This document shows positions 25,164 through 33,773 of a DNA stretch of 36,797 nucleotides, piece after piece. This DNA comes from Bacteroidota bacterium (GTDB lineage: Bacteria; Bacteroidota; Bacteroidia; Chitinophagales; Chitinophagaceae). The notes beneath the pieces were generated by a model that saw nothing but the letters and a program-made list of their open reading frames with translations, made no database searches and had not been told where the DNA came from. The translations under genes were made by a program, and so were the position numbers. Every line of letters begins with the position of its first letter. Within the stretch, counting starts at the first letter, position 1. The stretch spans positions 1 to 36,797 of the forward strand of contig JABDAP010000019.1 in NCBI GenBank assembly GCA_013289065.1, given 5' to 3'.

Positions 25164-26693
25164 TTAAAATTCAAGTTTAGCAAAACAGGTAAATCCCCTG
25201 TACTGACATGGAACAATAGCCTGCCGCGCCCCCACCTGCTTGGCATGCCGCGGCATAAAATCATATCCTTTGTCAAGATTTTTAAATGTCGGGTTCCTGT
25301 CTACCTGGCCTGAAGGCGCCACACTTTGATCGGTCAGGATCATATTTCTTTTTTCAAGCACATTAAAAATAAAATGAAGCTGGTCGCCGGTATTGAACAG
25401 GCCGAAGCCGATATAGTTATCGGTATTATCATCAAACTGCGATTTGCGTAATACATTGCTCCATTCCATTTTGCCGGTTGGTTCGAATGAGATCACGGCG
25501 ATATTATCGGCAAAATAACGTGTGAGCATACTGGCATTGTTATATGTATTGGATCGCCACCAGGGATACGAACCTATCGGGCTGTTCCATGAATAATAAT
25601 CCAACGGCGTAAAGTACGGCGAGCCATACAGGTAATCCCAGCGGTTAAGCGTATTGCCTCTTGAGCTGGTATAAGCAGATTCTGCAGCGATGATAAAGCC
25701 GCCATCTTTCCGAAGGATGATATTCTTCAGGTAAAAATCATTGAATGCGGTTTTTGCATTACCCTCGCCTTTTGCATCTTCGCGAAATTCATCTGTAAAA
25801 GTAGTAGTGGCATTCAGCAGTTCTTTGTTTTGCTGTTTATCCCAGAGCACATAATACAATCCCTCGATATTGCCGCGTTTTAATTTGCTGAGGAATGAAG
25901 TGATGAGATAATGTTTGTTGATGTTATCAACTTTGATCCGGATATCATCCAGGAAAAAATTGCCGATCTTAAGATCCGAGGTCGTATAATTGTCTGTCAG
26001 TGCGGGTTTGGTAATTAAACTGATCTTATTGATATTATCGTTGGTAGCGGTACCTGATGCCCGTATACAGATCAGGTCGCCATCATTATCCAATGCAAAC
26101 TCTGATAAGAAATCATTCCGTTGCGGCATATTGATATTGAGCCTTGATTTTTTGATCAGCGTAAGTTCTTTGGTGAAGAGGCAGGTAGTAAGAATATGCA
26201 CCTTATCATTTTTTGTGTTCACCTTGAACACCATGAACTTCTGCTTATCATCGCTGTTAATAACGGAATAGATCTTATTATTGGATGCATAGTTGATATT
26301 CTCTGTTGAATCGAGCTGAAGCGGTTCGCCTATCTTTTTTCCATCTGCGCCGATCTTGACCGCCATACAATAGATGATACTTCTTTTCTGGTACTGGTAG
26401 AGCATGTAAACAAAGTCGGGGTATTGTATGAAATCCGTATTCAATACACGGTAGTTGATAAAATCCAGCCTGATCTTATCAACCATTTTCATGTCGTTGT
26501 CGTAAACAGAAATATAATGCAGGTCGCGGTAATTCTTATACACCAGTATCTTCCCGTTGAGCTTGCCGAGTATTTCAAAATTGAGTGTGCGTGAATCGTC
26601 TTTATCGGGTTCTGAATAAATGATCTGCTGAGCTTTGCCGGCAAAAACAGCAAGCAATAAACAGGCAATTATAAAGGGGACAGATTTTTTCAT
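25164..26693 (-). CDS. Exported protein of unknown function
   Basis: A 509-residue protein with a clear signal peptide (MKKSVPFIIACLLLAVFAGKAQQ, cleavage near residue 21). The remainder is rich in Tyr, Asn and Asp and alternates short strands, with many segments of the type ILVYKNYRDLHYISVYD, which may suggest a beta-propeller-like or other all-beta fold. I recognise no family and see no sorting domain, lipobox or catalytic motif. A full -7 element TACATTTG lies 20 bases upstream. The membrane-protein gene follows after 10 bases, suggesting a joint envelope role. Confidence 0.75.
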   Translation of the reverse strand: MKKSVPFIIACLLLAVFAGKAQQIIYSEPDKDDSRTLNFEILGKLNGKILVYKNYRDLHYISVYDNDMKMVDKIRLDFINYRVLNTDFIQYPDFVYMLYQYQKRSIIYCMAVKIGADGKKIGEPLQLDSTENINYASNNKIYSVINSDDKQKFMVFKVNTKNDKVHILTTCLFTKELTLIKKSRLNINMPQRNDFLSEFALDNDGDLICIRASGTATNDNINKISLITKPALTDNYTTSDLKIGNFFLDDIRIKVDNINKHYLITSFLSKLKRGNIEGLYYVLWDKQQNKELLNATTTFTDEFREDAKGEGNAKTAFNDFYLKNIILRKDGGFIIAAESAYTSSRGNTLNRWDYLYGSPYFTPLDYYSWNSPIGSYPWWRSNTYNNASMLTRYFADNIAVISFEPTGKMEWSNVLRKSQFDDNTDNYIGFGLFNTGDQLHFIFNVLEKRNMILTDQSVAPSGQVDRNPTFKNLDKGYDFMPRHAKQVGARQAIVPCQYRGFTCFAKLEF

Positions 26694-26713
26694 TTCCAGG
26701 CACTTTTATATTT

Positions 26714-26721
26714 CAAATGTA
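26714..26721 (-). promoter_or_regulatory. -7 element TACATTTG for the exported-protein operon
   Basis: Exact TAnnTTTG on the minus strand, 20 bases before the ATG at 26693. Confidence 0.65.
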
Positions 26722-26815
26722 AGGTTTACGAGGCTTACGATTATGTAAATTAACAGTAAACACATAAGTAACAAGGCTCTCCGCAATATTTGTGATGAGA
26801 GATTGATTTTACCTC

Positions 26816-26823
26816 TACATTTG
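26816..26823 (+). promoter_or_regulatory. kup promoter -7 element TACATTTG
   Basis: Exact TAnnTTTG on the plus strand, 36 bases before the GTG start of kup. It is the same word as the divergent promoter at 26714-26721. Confidence 0.6.
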
Positions 26824-26859
26824 TTGAACAATTCTATATAATCGTAATAACCCTTTTGT

Positions 26860-28854
26860 GTGAGCAAGAACATTAACAAGGTTTCCACTGCCGGTCTGAT
26901 CATCGCTTTGGGAATTATCTACGGCGACATCGGTACTTCGCCATTATACGTTTTAAATGAAATTATCACCGGCCGTGCCATCACGGAAGAACTGATCCTT
27001 GGGTCGTTATCCTGCATTATCTGGACACTCACATTACAGACAACTGTAAAATATGTGATCCTTACATTAAAGGCCGATAACAAAGGCGAGGGTGGCATTT
27101 TCAGTTTATATGCATTGGTGCGGCGGCGCCGTAAATGGCTGGTAGCGCCTGCAATGCTTGGTGGCGCTGCATTACTGGCCGATGGCATCATCACGCCACC
27201 TATCACCGTTACTTCTGCTATCGAGGGTTTACGGCAGTTACATACATTTCATAACATTGAACAAACCACCATCATCGGCATCGTGATCGGTATCATTACG
27301 CTGTTGTTTTTTATGCAGCAGTTTGGTACGGCATCTATCGGTAAAATGTTTGGGCCTATTATGGGTATCTGGTTCACTATGCTGGCGGTACTGGGTTCAT
27401 CGCATTTATTGGATGACTGGGGAATATTCAAAGCATTAAGCCCGCATTATGCCATTGAGCTGCTGAGTAATTATCCAAAGGGGTTCTGGTTGCTGGGTGC
27501 TGTATTTCTCTGTACAACGGGCGCCGAAGCTTTGTATAGCGATCTCGGGCATTGCGGCAGGGGCAATATCCGGATCTCGTGGATCTTTGTAAAAACCTGC
27601 CTGGTATTGAATTACCTGGGGCAAGGGGCATGGTTACTGGCACATTACAAGGGCCAGACAATTCCTCCCGAAGTAATGGCCGATGGCTTCAATCCATTTA
27701 TCGGTGTGATGCCGCAGTGGTTCAAATTGCCGGGTATCGTTATTTCAACCATTGCTGCGGTAATTGCCAGCCAGGCATTGATATCGGGTTCCTTTACATT
27801 GATCAGTGAAGCCATGCGTTTGAATTTATGGCCCAAAATGAAGATCAATTATCCAACGGAAGAAAAAGGGCAGTTATATATTCCGGGTATCAGTTTATTA
27901 TTATTTATCGGGTGTACGGGTGTTGTTTTATATTTTCAGAAATCATCCAATATGGGTGCGGCATATGGTTTGGCGATCACGATGTGTATGATCAGTACGT
28001 CCATACTGTTTGCCAATTTTCTGGTTAGCCGGAGAACCGCTTCTGCCTGGATCTATTTATACCTGGTTGTTTATCTCACCATCGAATCCGCTTTCCTGAT
28101 AGCCAACCTTGAAAAATTCCTGCATGGCGGTTATGTAACACTGATCGTTGGCGGCGGATTATTTGCGGTGATGTATGTATGGTTCCGCAGCCGCAAGATC
28201 AAGAACCGTTATGTTGAGTTTGTGCGGATGGAACATTATATCCCGATGATACAGGAACTGAGCAACGACAAGACCATTCCGAAGTATGCCACACACCTGG
28301 TTTATATGACAAGCGCGAACAATCCGAAAGAGATCGAACACAAGATCATTTATTCCATACTGAATAAAAAACCAAAGCGTGCCGATATCTATTGGTTCGT
28401 GCATGTGGATGTTTTAGATGATCCGTATACATGTGAATATTCGGTGGAGCATATCATTCCGAATGATATCATCCGCGTTGAGTTCAGGGTTGGTTTCAGG
28501 GTTGAACAAAGGCTGAATATCATGTTCAGGAAAGTAGTGGAAGAGCTGGTGAATAATAAAGAAGTAAATATTACCAGCCGTTATGAAAGCCTTGAAAGAA
28601 ATAATGTGGTGGGCGATTTTCAATTCATTGTGCTGGAAAAATACCTGAGCCAGGATAATGAGCTGCCGTTCTTTGAGAAGATCGTAATGAAATTATATTT
28701 CTGGTTAAAAGAGATCAGCCTTGGCGAAGAGAGGGGTTTTGGATTGGATCCGAGCAATGTAACCGTTGAGAAATTTCCTTTGATCGTTGCACCGGTAGCC
28801 AACTTCAGCCTCAAACGTGTATACCACGAAGAAAACGAGTTTGATGATTTTTGA
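26860..28854 (+). CDS. kup: KUP/HAK/KT-family potassium transporter
   Basis: This inner-membrane protein takes up K+ with protons. The N-terminal signature GIIYGDIGTSPLYVLNEI and the ADNKGEGGIFSLYAL segment are diagnostic. The product has about 12 membrane spans in the first 440 residues and a soluble C-terminal domain to residue 664, the usual length. The start is GTG at 26860, directly before the conserved first span. The stop overlaps the ATG of the rhodanese gene by 11 bases, indicating translational coupling. No cyclic-di-AMP riboswitch was recognised in the short leader. Confidence 0.95.
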   Translation: MSKNINKVSTAGLIIALGIIYGDIGTSPLYVLNEIITGRAITEELILGSLSCIIWTLTLQTTVKYVILTLKADNKGEGGIFSLYALVRRRRKWLVAPAMLGGAALLADGIITPPITVTSAIEGLRQLHTFHNIEQTTIIGIVIGIITLLFFMQQFGTASIGKMFGPIMGIWFTMLAVLGSSHLLDDWGIFKALSPHYAIELLSNYPKGFWLLGAVFLCTTGAEALYSDLGHCGRGNIRISWIFVKTCLVLNYLGQGAWLLAHYKGQTIPPEVMADGFNPFIGVMPQWFKLPGIVISTIAAVIASQALISGSFTLISEAMRLNLWPKMKINYPTEEKGQLYIPGISLLLFIGCTGVVLYFQKSSNMGAAYGLAITMCMISTSILFANFLVSRRTASAWIYLYLVVYLTIESAFLIANLEKFLHGGYVTLIVGGGLFAVMYVWFRSRKIKNRYVEFVRMEHYIPMIQELSNDKTIPKYATHLVYMTSANNPKEIEHKIIYSILNKKPKRADIYWFVHVDVLDDPYTCEYSVEHIIPNDIIRVEFRVGFRVEQRLNIMFRKVVEELVNNKEVNITSRYESLERNNVVGDFQFIVLEKYLSQDNELPFFEKIVMKLYFWLKEISLGEERGFGLDPSNVTVEKFPLIVAPVANFSLKRVYHEENEFDDF

Positions 28855-29143
28855 TATCACACCTCAGGATCTGCACAGGCTTTTACAGCAACAGGATGTT
28901 TACCTGCTTGATGTACGCGAACCATTTGAACATGCAGATTTTAATATCGGCGGTGAACTGATCCCGCTTGATGATGTAATGAGTAATGCATCAGCTATCC
29001 CGAAAGATAAACCCGTTATTGTTTACTGCAAAAGAGGCATCCGCAGCCAGATAGCGATACAGCGGTTGCAGGATAAATTCGGTTTTACCAACCTGATCAA
29101 TTTAAGCGGTGGGATGGAGGCATGGAAGAAAGAAATTATTTAG
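28844..29143 (+). CDS. Rhodanese-like single-domain protein
   Basis: A 99-residue cytoplasmic rhodanese domain, proposed to carry a persulfide on the Cys of the active-site loop YCKRGIRS. Conserved segments are LLDVREPFEH, IPLDDV and LSGGMEAW. I chose the ATG at 28844, which overlaps kup by 11 bases, because the alternative GTG at 28817 would add nine non-conserved residues read through kup. A role with kup is not evident; the overlap may only reflect compact packing. Confidence 0.9.
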   Translation: MIFDITPQDLHRLLQQQDVYLLDVREPFEHADFNIGGELIPLDDVMSNASAIPKDKPVIVYCKRGIRSQIAIQRLQDKFGFTNLINLSGGMEAWKKEII

Positions 29144-29170
29144 ATCAAAACATTTTTTGCTATGAAGTGC

Positions 29171-29227
29171 ACTGCGCCTCCGCGCCTTTGCGTGATTTTT
29201 TTGCACGCAAAGGCGCGGAGGCGCAGT
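29171..29227. repeat. Perfect 24-base-pair hairpin
   Basis: Arms 29171-29194 and 29204-29227 are exact inverted copies, with a 9-base loop ATTTTTTTG. Unit words GCGCCTCC and GCGCCTTT repeat with period 8. There is no T-run after the stem on either strand, so it is not a standard terminator, although the stem is strong enough to pause polymerase. The gap otherwise (29144-29300) holds no gene. Confidence 0.93.
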
Positions 29228-29300
29228 AAAAACGGAACATACAATAACGATACATTGTTTTCCAGAATAAAACACAGAACTTAGGAAACAAAACCTGCAC

Positions 29301-30089
29301 TTGCCTACAGTTCTTATCTATATCGTAATTGGTTATGTTGTAATTGCTGCACTGGTTTATTTTGTACAGGATAGATTTATCTTCAAACCCGAAAAACTTC
29401 CGCAGGATTTTGCATACAGGTACGATGCCCCGTTTGAAGAATTATTTTTTGATATAGCGCCCGGCATCCGGATCAACGGGCTGCATTTTTATTGCAAAGA
29501 ACCCAAGGGCCTTATTCTTTACCTGCATGGCAACTCGCGAAGCATTAAAGGCTGGGCGAAATATGCAAAAGATTTTTACCGGTACCAATACGATGTTGTG
29601 CTGATAGATTATCGTGGCTTTGGAAAAAGTACCGGCAAAAGAAGTGAAAAAGAAATGCTCACCGATATACAGTTTGTATACGATACACTCCGCGAAAAAT
29701 TTCTGGAGCAGGATATACTTCTTTACGGGCGCAGCCTGGGCAGCGGTTTTGCAGCCAAGATCGCCGCTGATAATACACCCCGCTATTTAATTCTGGACGC
29801 ACCTTATTTCAGTTTTATAAAAGTAGTGGAACGGTTTACGCCATTCCTTCCGCATCGCTGGTTGCTGCGTTATCACCTGCATACAGACAGGTGGATAGGA
29901 AAAGTGAATTGCCATACGTATATTCTGCACGGTACCAAAGACAGGATCATTCCGATCAGGCATAGTGAAAAACTGCAGAAAATAAATCCTCACAGGATCA
30001 CATTGATCAGGATACGTGGCGGCGGGCATAATAACCTGCCTTCATTTCCCGAGTACCACAACTTCATCCGCGATATTTTAAAGTACTGA
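29301..30089 (+). CDS. Membrane-anchored alpha/beta hydrolase (first of a tandem pair)
   Basis: A 262-residue serine hydrolase with an N-terminal membrane anchor (about residues 3-22). Motifs are LYLHGN (oxyanion), DYRGFGKSTGK, the nucleophile elbow GRSLGSG, an Asp in HGTKDRI, and a His in GGGHNNLP, i.e. the S33/BD-FAE-like 'YfhR' group. Substrates are unknown. The start is a TTG at 29301 preceded by AGGAAA. It is followed 23 bases later by a paralogue of the same design. Confidence 0.85.
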   Translation: MPTVLIYIVIGYVVIAALVYFVQDRFIFKPEKLPQDFAYRYDAPFEELFFDIAPGIRINGLHFYCKEPKGLILYLHGNSRSIKGWAKYAKDFYRYQYDVVLIDYRGFGKSTGKRSEKEMLTDIQFVYDTLREKFLEQDILLYGRSLGSGFAAKIAADNTPRYLILDAPYFSFIKVVERFTPFLPHRWLLRYHLHTDRWIGKVNCHTYILHGTKDRIIPIRHSEKLQKINPHRITLIRIRGGGHNNLPSFPEYHNFIRDILKY

Positions 30090-30100
30090 ATTTAGCTGCT

Positions 30101-30108
30101 TACATTTG
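30101..30108 (+). promoter_or_regulatory. -7 element TACATTTG four bases before a GTG start
   Basis: The exact consensus ends 4 bases before the GTG at 30113. By the usual spacing transcription would start at or next to the first codon, so a leaderless mRNA is likely. Confidence 0.6.
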
Positions 30109-30112
30109 CTGC

Positions 30113-30925
30113 GTGGAAAATAAAAAGAAAGTTTACCGCTGGGCCAAGATCATTATTGTTTGTTATTGCATTATCGGCAGTGCATTGTATTACCTGCAGG
30201 ATAAGATCCTGTTTCATCCAAAACCCATATCGGCAGATAATTCCTATCATTTCGATCAACCCTTTATTGAAACAGCTATTTCGCTTGATGCTGAAACAAA
30301 GATCAATATAGTTCAATTCACGGTTCCTGATTCTTTGAGAAAAGGTGTGGTTCTTTATTTTCATGGCAACAAGGAAAACGTAAACCACTATGCACAATTC
30401 GCTTCTGGCTTTACGCGCAATCATTATGAAGTATGGATGCCCGATTACCCCGGCTATGGAAAATCTACCGGTGTTTTGTCAGAACAGGGATTGTATGATG
30501 AGGCTTTACAGCTGTATAAACTTGCCCGCACAAAATATTCTCCATCGCAGATCATCATTTATGGAAAGTCGCTGGGAACAGGCATTGCCGCACAACTCGC
30601 TTCGGTACGCGATTGCAGAAAACTGATCCTGGAAACACCGTATTACAGTTTTACTTCGCTCGCAAGAATTGTATGCTGGATGTATCCTGTTGATCTTTTG
30701 CTCCACTACAAATTTTCAACGCATGATCATTTACAGAAAGTAACTGCGCCCGTAACCATCTTTCATGGAACAGCTGATGGAGTGATCCCTTATTGGAACG
30801 CAGCAAGATTAAAAAATGTTTTAAAAACAGGCGATGAATTCATCACCATTGATGGCGGTTCGCATAATGACCTCAACAGTTTTCCATTGATGCAAAAAAA
30901 ATTAGACAGCCTTCTGCAGCATTAA
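30113..30925 (+). CDS. Membrane-anchored alpha/beta hydrolase (second of the pair)
   Basis: A 270-residue paralogue of the preceding protein, with an N-terminal anchor (about 9-25), VLYFHGNKENV, DYPGYGKSTG, nucleophile elbow GKSLGTG, HGTADGVIP with the likely Asp, and GGSHNDLNSFP with the likely His. The GTG start is supported by the promoter word four bases upstream. Its TAA overlaps the TAA of the convergent gene at 30922 by three bases. Substrate unknown. Confidence 0.87.
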   Translation: MENKKKVYRWAKIIIVCYCIIGSALYYLQDKILFHPKPISADNSYHFDQPFIETAISLDAETKINIVQFTVPDSLRKGVVLYFHGNKENVNHYAQFASGFTRNHYEVWMPDYPGYGKSTGVLSEQGLYDEALQLYKLARTKYSPSQIIIYGKSLGTGIAAQLASVRDCRKLILETPYYSFTSLARIVCWMYPVDLLLHYKFSTHDHLQKVTAPVTIFHGTADGVIPYWNAARLKNVLKTGDEFITIDGGSHNDLNSFPLMQKKLDSLLQH

Positions 30926-31449
30926 TTAGCAGGTGGATTGATACCAACCCAGAACTGGATATAATCTTCTACTCTTGCATCGGCGGCCACCATGCTGCCT
31001 GAGTTGGCGAGGTTGGCCAACCCGGGTTTCCAGAATCCCATTTTGTGAACCATTTTTTTGATGACCTCATCAAAATACGCTTTATCATCGTCGAAATATT
31101 TGATCGTTCTGGCAGTTGCGCTTTTGGCATACTCTGTAGAAGCTACTCTTCTAAAATGCGGATCGCCGGGCGTTCCATCACGATCTATCACAAAAGAAAA
31201 ATAAACGCGTATATATTTTGCCGTATCGCCATTGGCTATTGCTTTGGTAAGAACACTGTCGAAGCCGGCAAAGTGTGCATAATAATAATGCAGCAACGAA
31301 TCCTGTCCAAAAGGGTAAATAGGTGGATGCTGCATTTTTTTTGCATCAAACACTTCTCCATAAAATACATGCGTGCCCTGCGGAAGTGTTCTTTGTGAAA
31401 AAACCTGTGCAGAAATAAATAACGAAAGAAATAAAACGATCCGTTTCAT
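30922..31449 (-). CDS. Small exported protein, family unknown (first of a tandem pair)
   Basis: A 175-residue exported protein with a signal peptide (MKRIVLFLSLFISAQVFSQ). The ATG at 31449 is preferred over a start nine codons upstream because the signal peptide begins there. The mature part shares long stretches with the neighbour at 31505-32020: HYYYAHFAGFDSVLTKA, NGDTAKYIRVYFSF, ARTIKYF and the C-terminal DYIQFWVGINPP. The pattern RVYFSFVIDRDGTPGDPHFRR is reminiscent of TonB-C-terminal-like folds seen in Bacteroidota, but I would not assign it. No catalytic motif seen. Confidence 0.8.
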   Translation of the reverse strand: MKRIVLFLSLFISAQVFSQRTLPQGTHVFYGEVFDAKKMQHPPIYPFGQDSLLHYYYAHFAGFDSVLTKAIANGDTAKYIRVYFSFVIDRDGTPGDPHFRRVASTEYAKSATARTIKYFDDDKAYFDEVIKKMVHKMGFWKPGLANLANSGSMVAADARVEDYIQFWVGINPPAN

Positions 31450-31464
31450 AACAATAGTTGTTTT

Positions 31465-31476
31465 ACAAATAAACAA
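31465..31476 (-). promoter_or_regulatory. Shared promoter-like word TTGTTTATTTGT
   Basis: On the minus strand TTGTTTATTTGT lies 15 bases before the start at 31449. The same 12 bases lie 16 bases before the start of the paralogue at 32020. TTTATTTG resembles the -7 consensus. Confidence 0.45.
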
Positions 31477-31504
31477 TATTAATTACGATTTTTAAACCTG
31501 CTTA

Positions 31505-32020
31505 TTACCCCTGCGGCGGATTAATACCAACCCAGAACTGTATAAAATCTTCGATCTTACATTCTACCTGTACATCATTATACAATCCCGGTTTCCATGC
31601 CGCCATTTTCGCGATCATTTGCTTGATCAGCATTTCATAATATTTTTTATTATCATTAAAATACTTGATCGTTTTGGCGTCTTTGCTTTTATAAGAAGTT
31701 GTTCCGGCAATCCTGTCAAAACGCCCATCATACGGTGTGCCCTTGGTATCAACAGTAAAAGAAAAATACACACGGATAAATTTTGCCGTATCGCCATTTT
31801 CAACAGCTTTGGTCAACACACTGTCAAACCCTGTGAAGTGCGAAAAATAATAACGCTTACAGGAATCCGGCCCATATGGATAAACCGGTGGCTTTGCCAT
31901 GGTCTTTGCATCAAATATCTGGCTATAGATCGCTTTTGTATCTTCTGTTTCAAAAGCTCTGGTTTGTGCCCCGGCTTTGAGAGAAAATAAAACCAGCAGG
32001 CAAATAATTATCCTTTTCAT
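31505..32020 (-). CDS. Small exported protein, family unknown (second of the pair)
   Basis: A 171-residue paralogue of the gene at 30922-31449, with a signal peptide (MKRIIICLLVLFSLKAGAQ). The start is set at 32020 where that peptide begins. Shared segments include YYFSHFTGFDSVLTKAVENGDTAKFIRVYFSF in parts, KTIKYFNDNKKYYE and DFIQFWVGINPP. The spacing to its twin is 55 bases. Function unknown; the pair is probably periplasmic or outer-surface. Confidence 0.8.
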   Translation of the reverse strand: MKRIIICLLVLFSLKAGAQTRAFETEDTKAIYSQIFDAKTMAKPPVYPYGPDSCKRYYFSHFTGFDSVLTKAVENGDTAKFIRVYFSFTVDTKGTPYDGRFDRIAGTTSYKSKDAKTIKYFNDNKKYYEMLIKQMIAKMAAWKPGLYNDVQVECKIEDFIQFWVGINPPQG

Positions 32021-32036
32021 AAGCAATGTTTAGGCA

Positions 32037-32048
32037 ACAAATAAACAA
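32037..32048 (-). promoter_or_regulatory. Shared promoter-like word TTGTTTATTTGT (paralogue copy)
   Basis: Identical 12 bases to 31465-31476, placed 16 bases before the ATG at 32020, so the promoter was kept through the duplication. Confidence 0.45.
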
Positions 32049-32102
32049 CATTCTTTGCATAGATGGAAGAAAGCTGTTAGTTAACCGCTTCCCCAAATCA
32101 TT

Positions 32103-32110
32103 TATCTTTA
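32103..32110 (+). promoter_or_regulatory. Possible ridA -7 element TATCTTTA
   Basis: TATCTTTA lies 18 bases before the ATG at 32129 and differs from TAnnTTTG at the last base. Confidence 0.45.
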
Positions 32111-32128
32111 TTAAAACAATACAAACAT

Positions 32129-32590
32129 ATGCCGGCAGAAGAAAATTTTGCAAAACTCAAACTCACCTTGCCCCCTGCACCCAAACCGCTCGGTGTTTAC
32201 AAACCATTACTGATCGATGGGAAACATTGTTATGTATCGGGCCATGGAACATTGAAAGAAGATGGCAGTTTTATTATTGGACGTGTTGGCGATACCCTGA
32301 CGATCGAGGAAGGAAAGCAGGCAGCGCAGCAGGTCGGGCTCGCTATCCTGGCAACACTGAAAACAGGCCTCGGTTCGCTCGACCGTATCAAACGCGTGAT
32401 AAAAATTTTGGGGATGGTAAACTGCCCGGCCGATTTTGATAAACATCCTTTTGTGATCAATGGCTGCAGCGAATTGTTTGCCGCCGTTTGGGGAGAAGAT
32501 AATGGCATTGGCGTAAGAAGCGCTGTGGGCATGGGTTCGCTGCCGGGAAATATTCCTGTGGAGATAGAAGTTTTGTTTGAATTATATTAA
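32129..32590 (+). CDS. RidA-family enamine/imine deaminase
   Basis: A 153-residue protein of the long RidA/YjgF group. RidA proteins hydrolyse reactive enamines such as 2-aminoacrylate released by PLP enzymes. The C-terminal part has the family pattern with VNGCSELFAAVWGEDNGIGVRSAVGMGSLPGNIPVEIEV (in parts), including an Arg in RSAVG and Pro-Val-Glu-Ile-Glu. The neighbour (32670) is a PLP enzyme acting on D-amino or hydroxy-amino acids, which could produce such enamines; the pairing supports a joint role but is an inference. Confidence 0.88.
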   Translation: MPAEENFAKLKLTLPPAPKPLGVYKPLLIDGKHCYVSGHGTLKEDGSFIIGRVGDTLTIEEGKQAAQQVGLAILATLKTGLGSLDRIKRVIKILGMVNCPADFDKHPFVINGCSELFAAVWGEDNGIGVRSAVGMGSLPGNIPVEIEVLFELY

Positions 32591-32600
32591 GACATAACAC

Positions 32601-32669
32601 AGTTAAAAGTTAATAGTTAAAAGTGCAAAGTCAGTTTAACTATTAATTTTTAACTATTAACTTTTAACT
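32601..32669. repeat. Heptamer inverted repeat ending at a start codon
   Basis: The left arm (32601-32622) steps as AGTTAAA, AGTTAAT, AGTTAAA. The right arm (32648-32669) is its exact 22-base inverted copy and ends directly before the ATG at 32670. It replaces any recognisable ribosome binding site for that gene. Confidence 0.9.
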
Positions 32670-33773
32670 ATGGCCTGGTACACCATTCACAATATTGAAA
32701 AGATCGATTCGCCTTCGCTCATCGTTTATCCGCAAAGAGTAAAAGAAAATATTCAGCGGTTAATTGAAATGGCCGCTGATGTTGCTTTGCTTCGTCCACA
32801 TGTAAAGACAAATAAGATGGCCGAAGTATGTAAAATGATGCTGGATGCCGGTATCAGCAAATTCAAATGCGCCACTATTGCAGAAGCTGAAATGCTTGGT
32901 ATGATCGGTGCGCCCGATGTATTGATCGCACACCAGCCTGTTGGCCCGAAAACAGAAAGGCTGTTACAACTTGTTACAAAATTTCCATCAACACATTTTA
33001 CCTGTATCATCGATGATCTTTCTGTTGCAAAAAAATTAGCTGAATTATTTACCAAACATAAAATGCTGATACAGGCATTCATCGATCTCAATATTGGTAT
33101 GAACCGTTCCGGCATTACTCCTGAAAATGCTTTACAACTGTTTAAAAGCTGCCGATCCTTAGCCGGCATACAGATCATTGGCCTGCATGCATACGACGGG
33201 CATATCCGCGATACCGATCTTGCCGAAAGAAGCCGCCGCTCCGATGAAGCTTTTGCAAAAGTTGATTGGCTGTTAAGAGAAGTTACCTCGCTTGATCCGT
33301 CAATACCCTTCCAGGTAGTGGTTGGCGGCTCTCCGAGTTTTCCAACACATACCAAAAGAAAGAATGTGCAGTATAGCCCGGGCACTTTTGTTTTCTGGGA
33401 CTGGGGCTACAAACACCTTGTTCCCGATGAACCCTTCGAATATGCCGCATTGATCATTACGCGTATCATTTCCATCATGGATGACGAAACTTTTTGTACC
33501 GATCTCGGCCACAAATCTGTTGCCGCAGAAAATCCTTTACCGCGCGTACATTTTTTGAATGCACCCGATGCGCAACCCATCGCGCAGAGCGAAGAACATC
33601 TTGTTGTAAAAATGCCCGGCACAGATAAATGGAAAGTGGGTGATGTATTATACGGCGTTCCCGTTCATATCTGTCCCACAGTTGCTTTGTATGACTCTGC
33701 TGTGATTGTTGAAAATAATGAAGTGATTGATAACTGGAAGGTGATCGCGAGGGCAAAGAAAATTTCTGTTTAG
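32670..33773 (+). CDS. D-threonine aldolase / D-serine dehydratase-like PLP enzyme
   Basis: A 367-residue fold-type III PLP enzyme of the D-TA/DSD1 group. The N-terminal alanine-racemase-like barrel carries the PLP lysine in RPHVKTNK (Lys near residue 48), and the C-terminal domain has HICPTV, whose His and Cys bind the divalent metal in D-serine dehydratases and D-threonine aldolases. Which reaction it runs, aldol cleavage or dehydration, cannot be told. Preceded by RidA, it may form a small D-amino-acid degradation unit. A GGTTAAA-type array starts at its stop codon. Confidence 0.88.
   Translation: MAWYTIHNIEKIDSPSLIVYPQRVKENIQRLIEMAADVALLRPHVKTNKMAEVCKMMLDAGISKFKCATIAEAEMLGMIGAPDVLIAHQPVGPKTERLLQLVTKFPSTHFTCIIDDLSVAKKLAELFTKHKMLIQAFIDLNIGMNRSGITPENALQLFKSCRSLAGIQIIGLHAYDGHIRDTDLAERSRRSDEAFAKVDWLLREVTSLDPSIPFQVVVGGSPSFPTHTKRKNVQYSPGTFVFWDWGYKHLVPDEPFEYAALIITRIISIMDDETFCTDLGHKSVAAENPLPRVHFLNAPDAQPIAQSEEHLVVKMPGTDKWKVGDVLYGVPVHICPTVALYDSAVIVENNEVIDNWKVIARAKKISV

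Noticed and set aside
28817..28843. Earlier GTG start for the rhodanese gene
   Set aside because: It would add residues encoded by the conserved end of kup. The ATG at 28844 begins at the usual domain edge.
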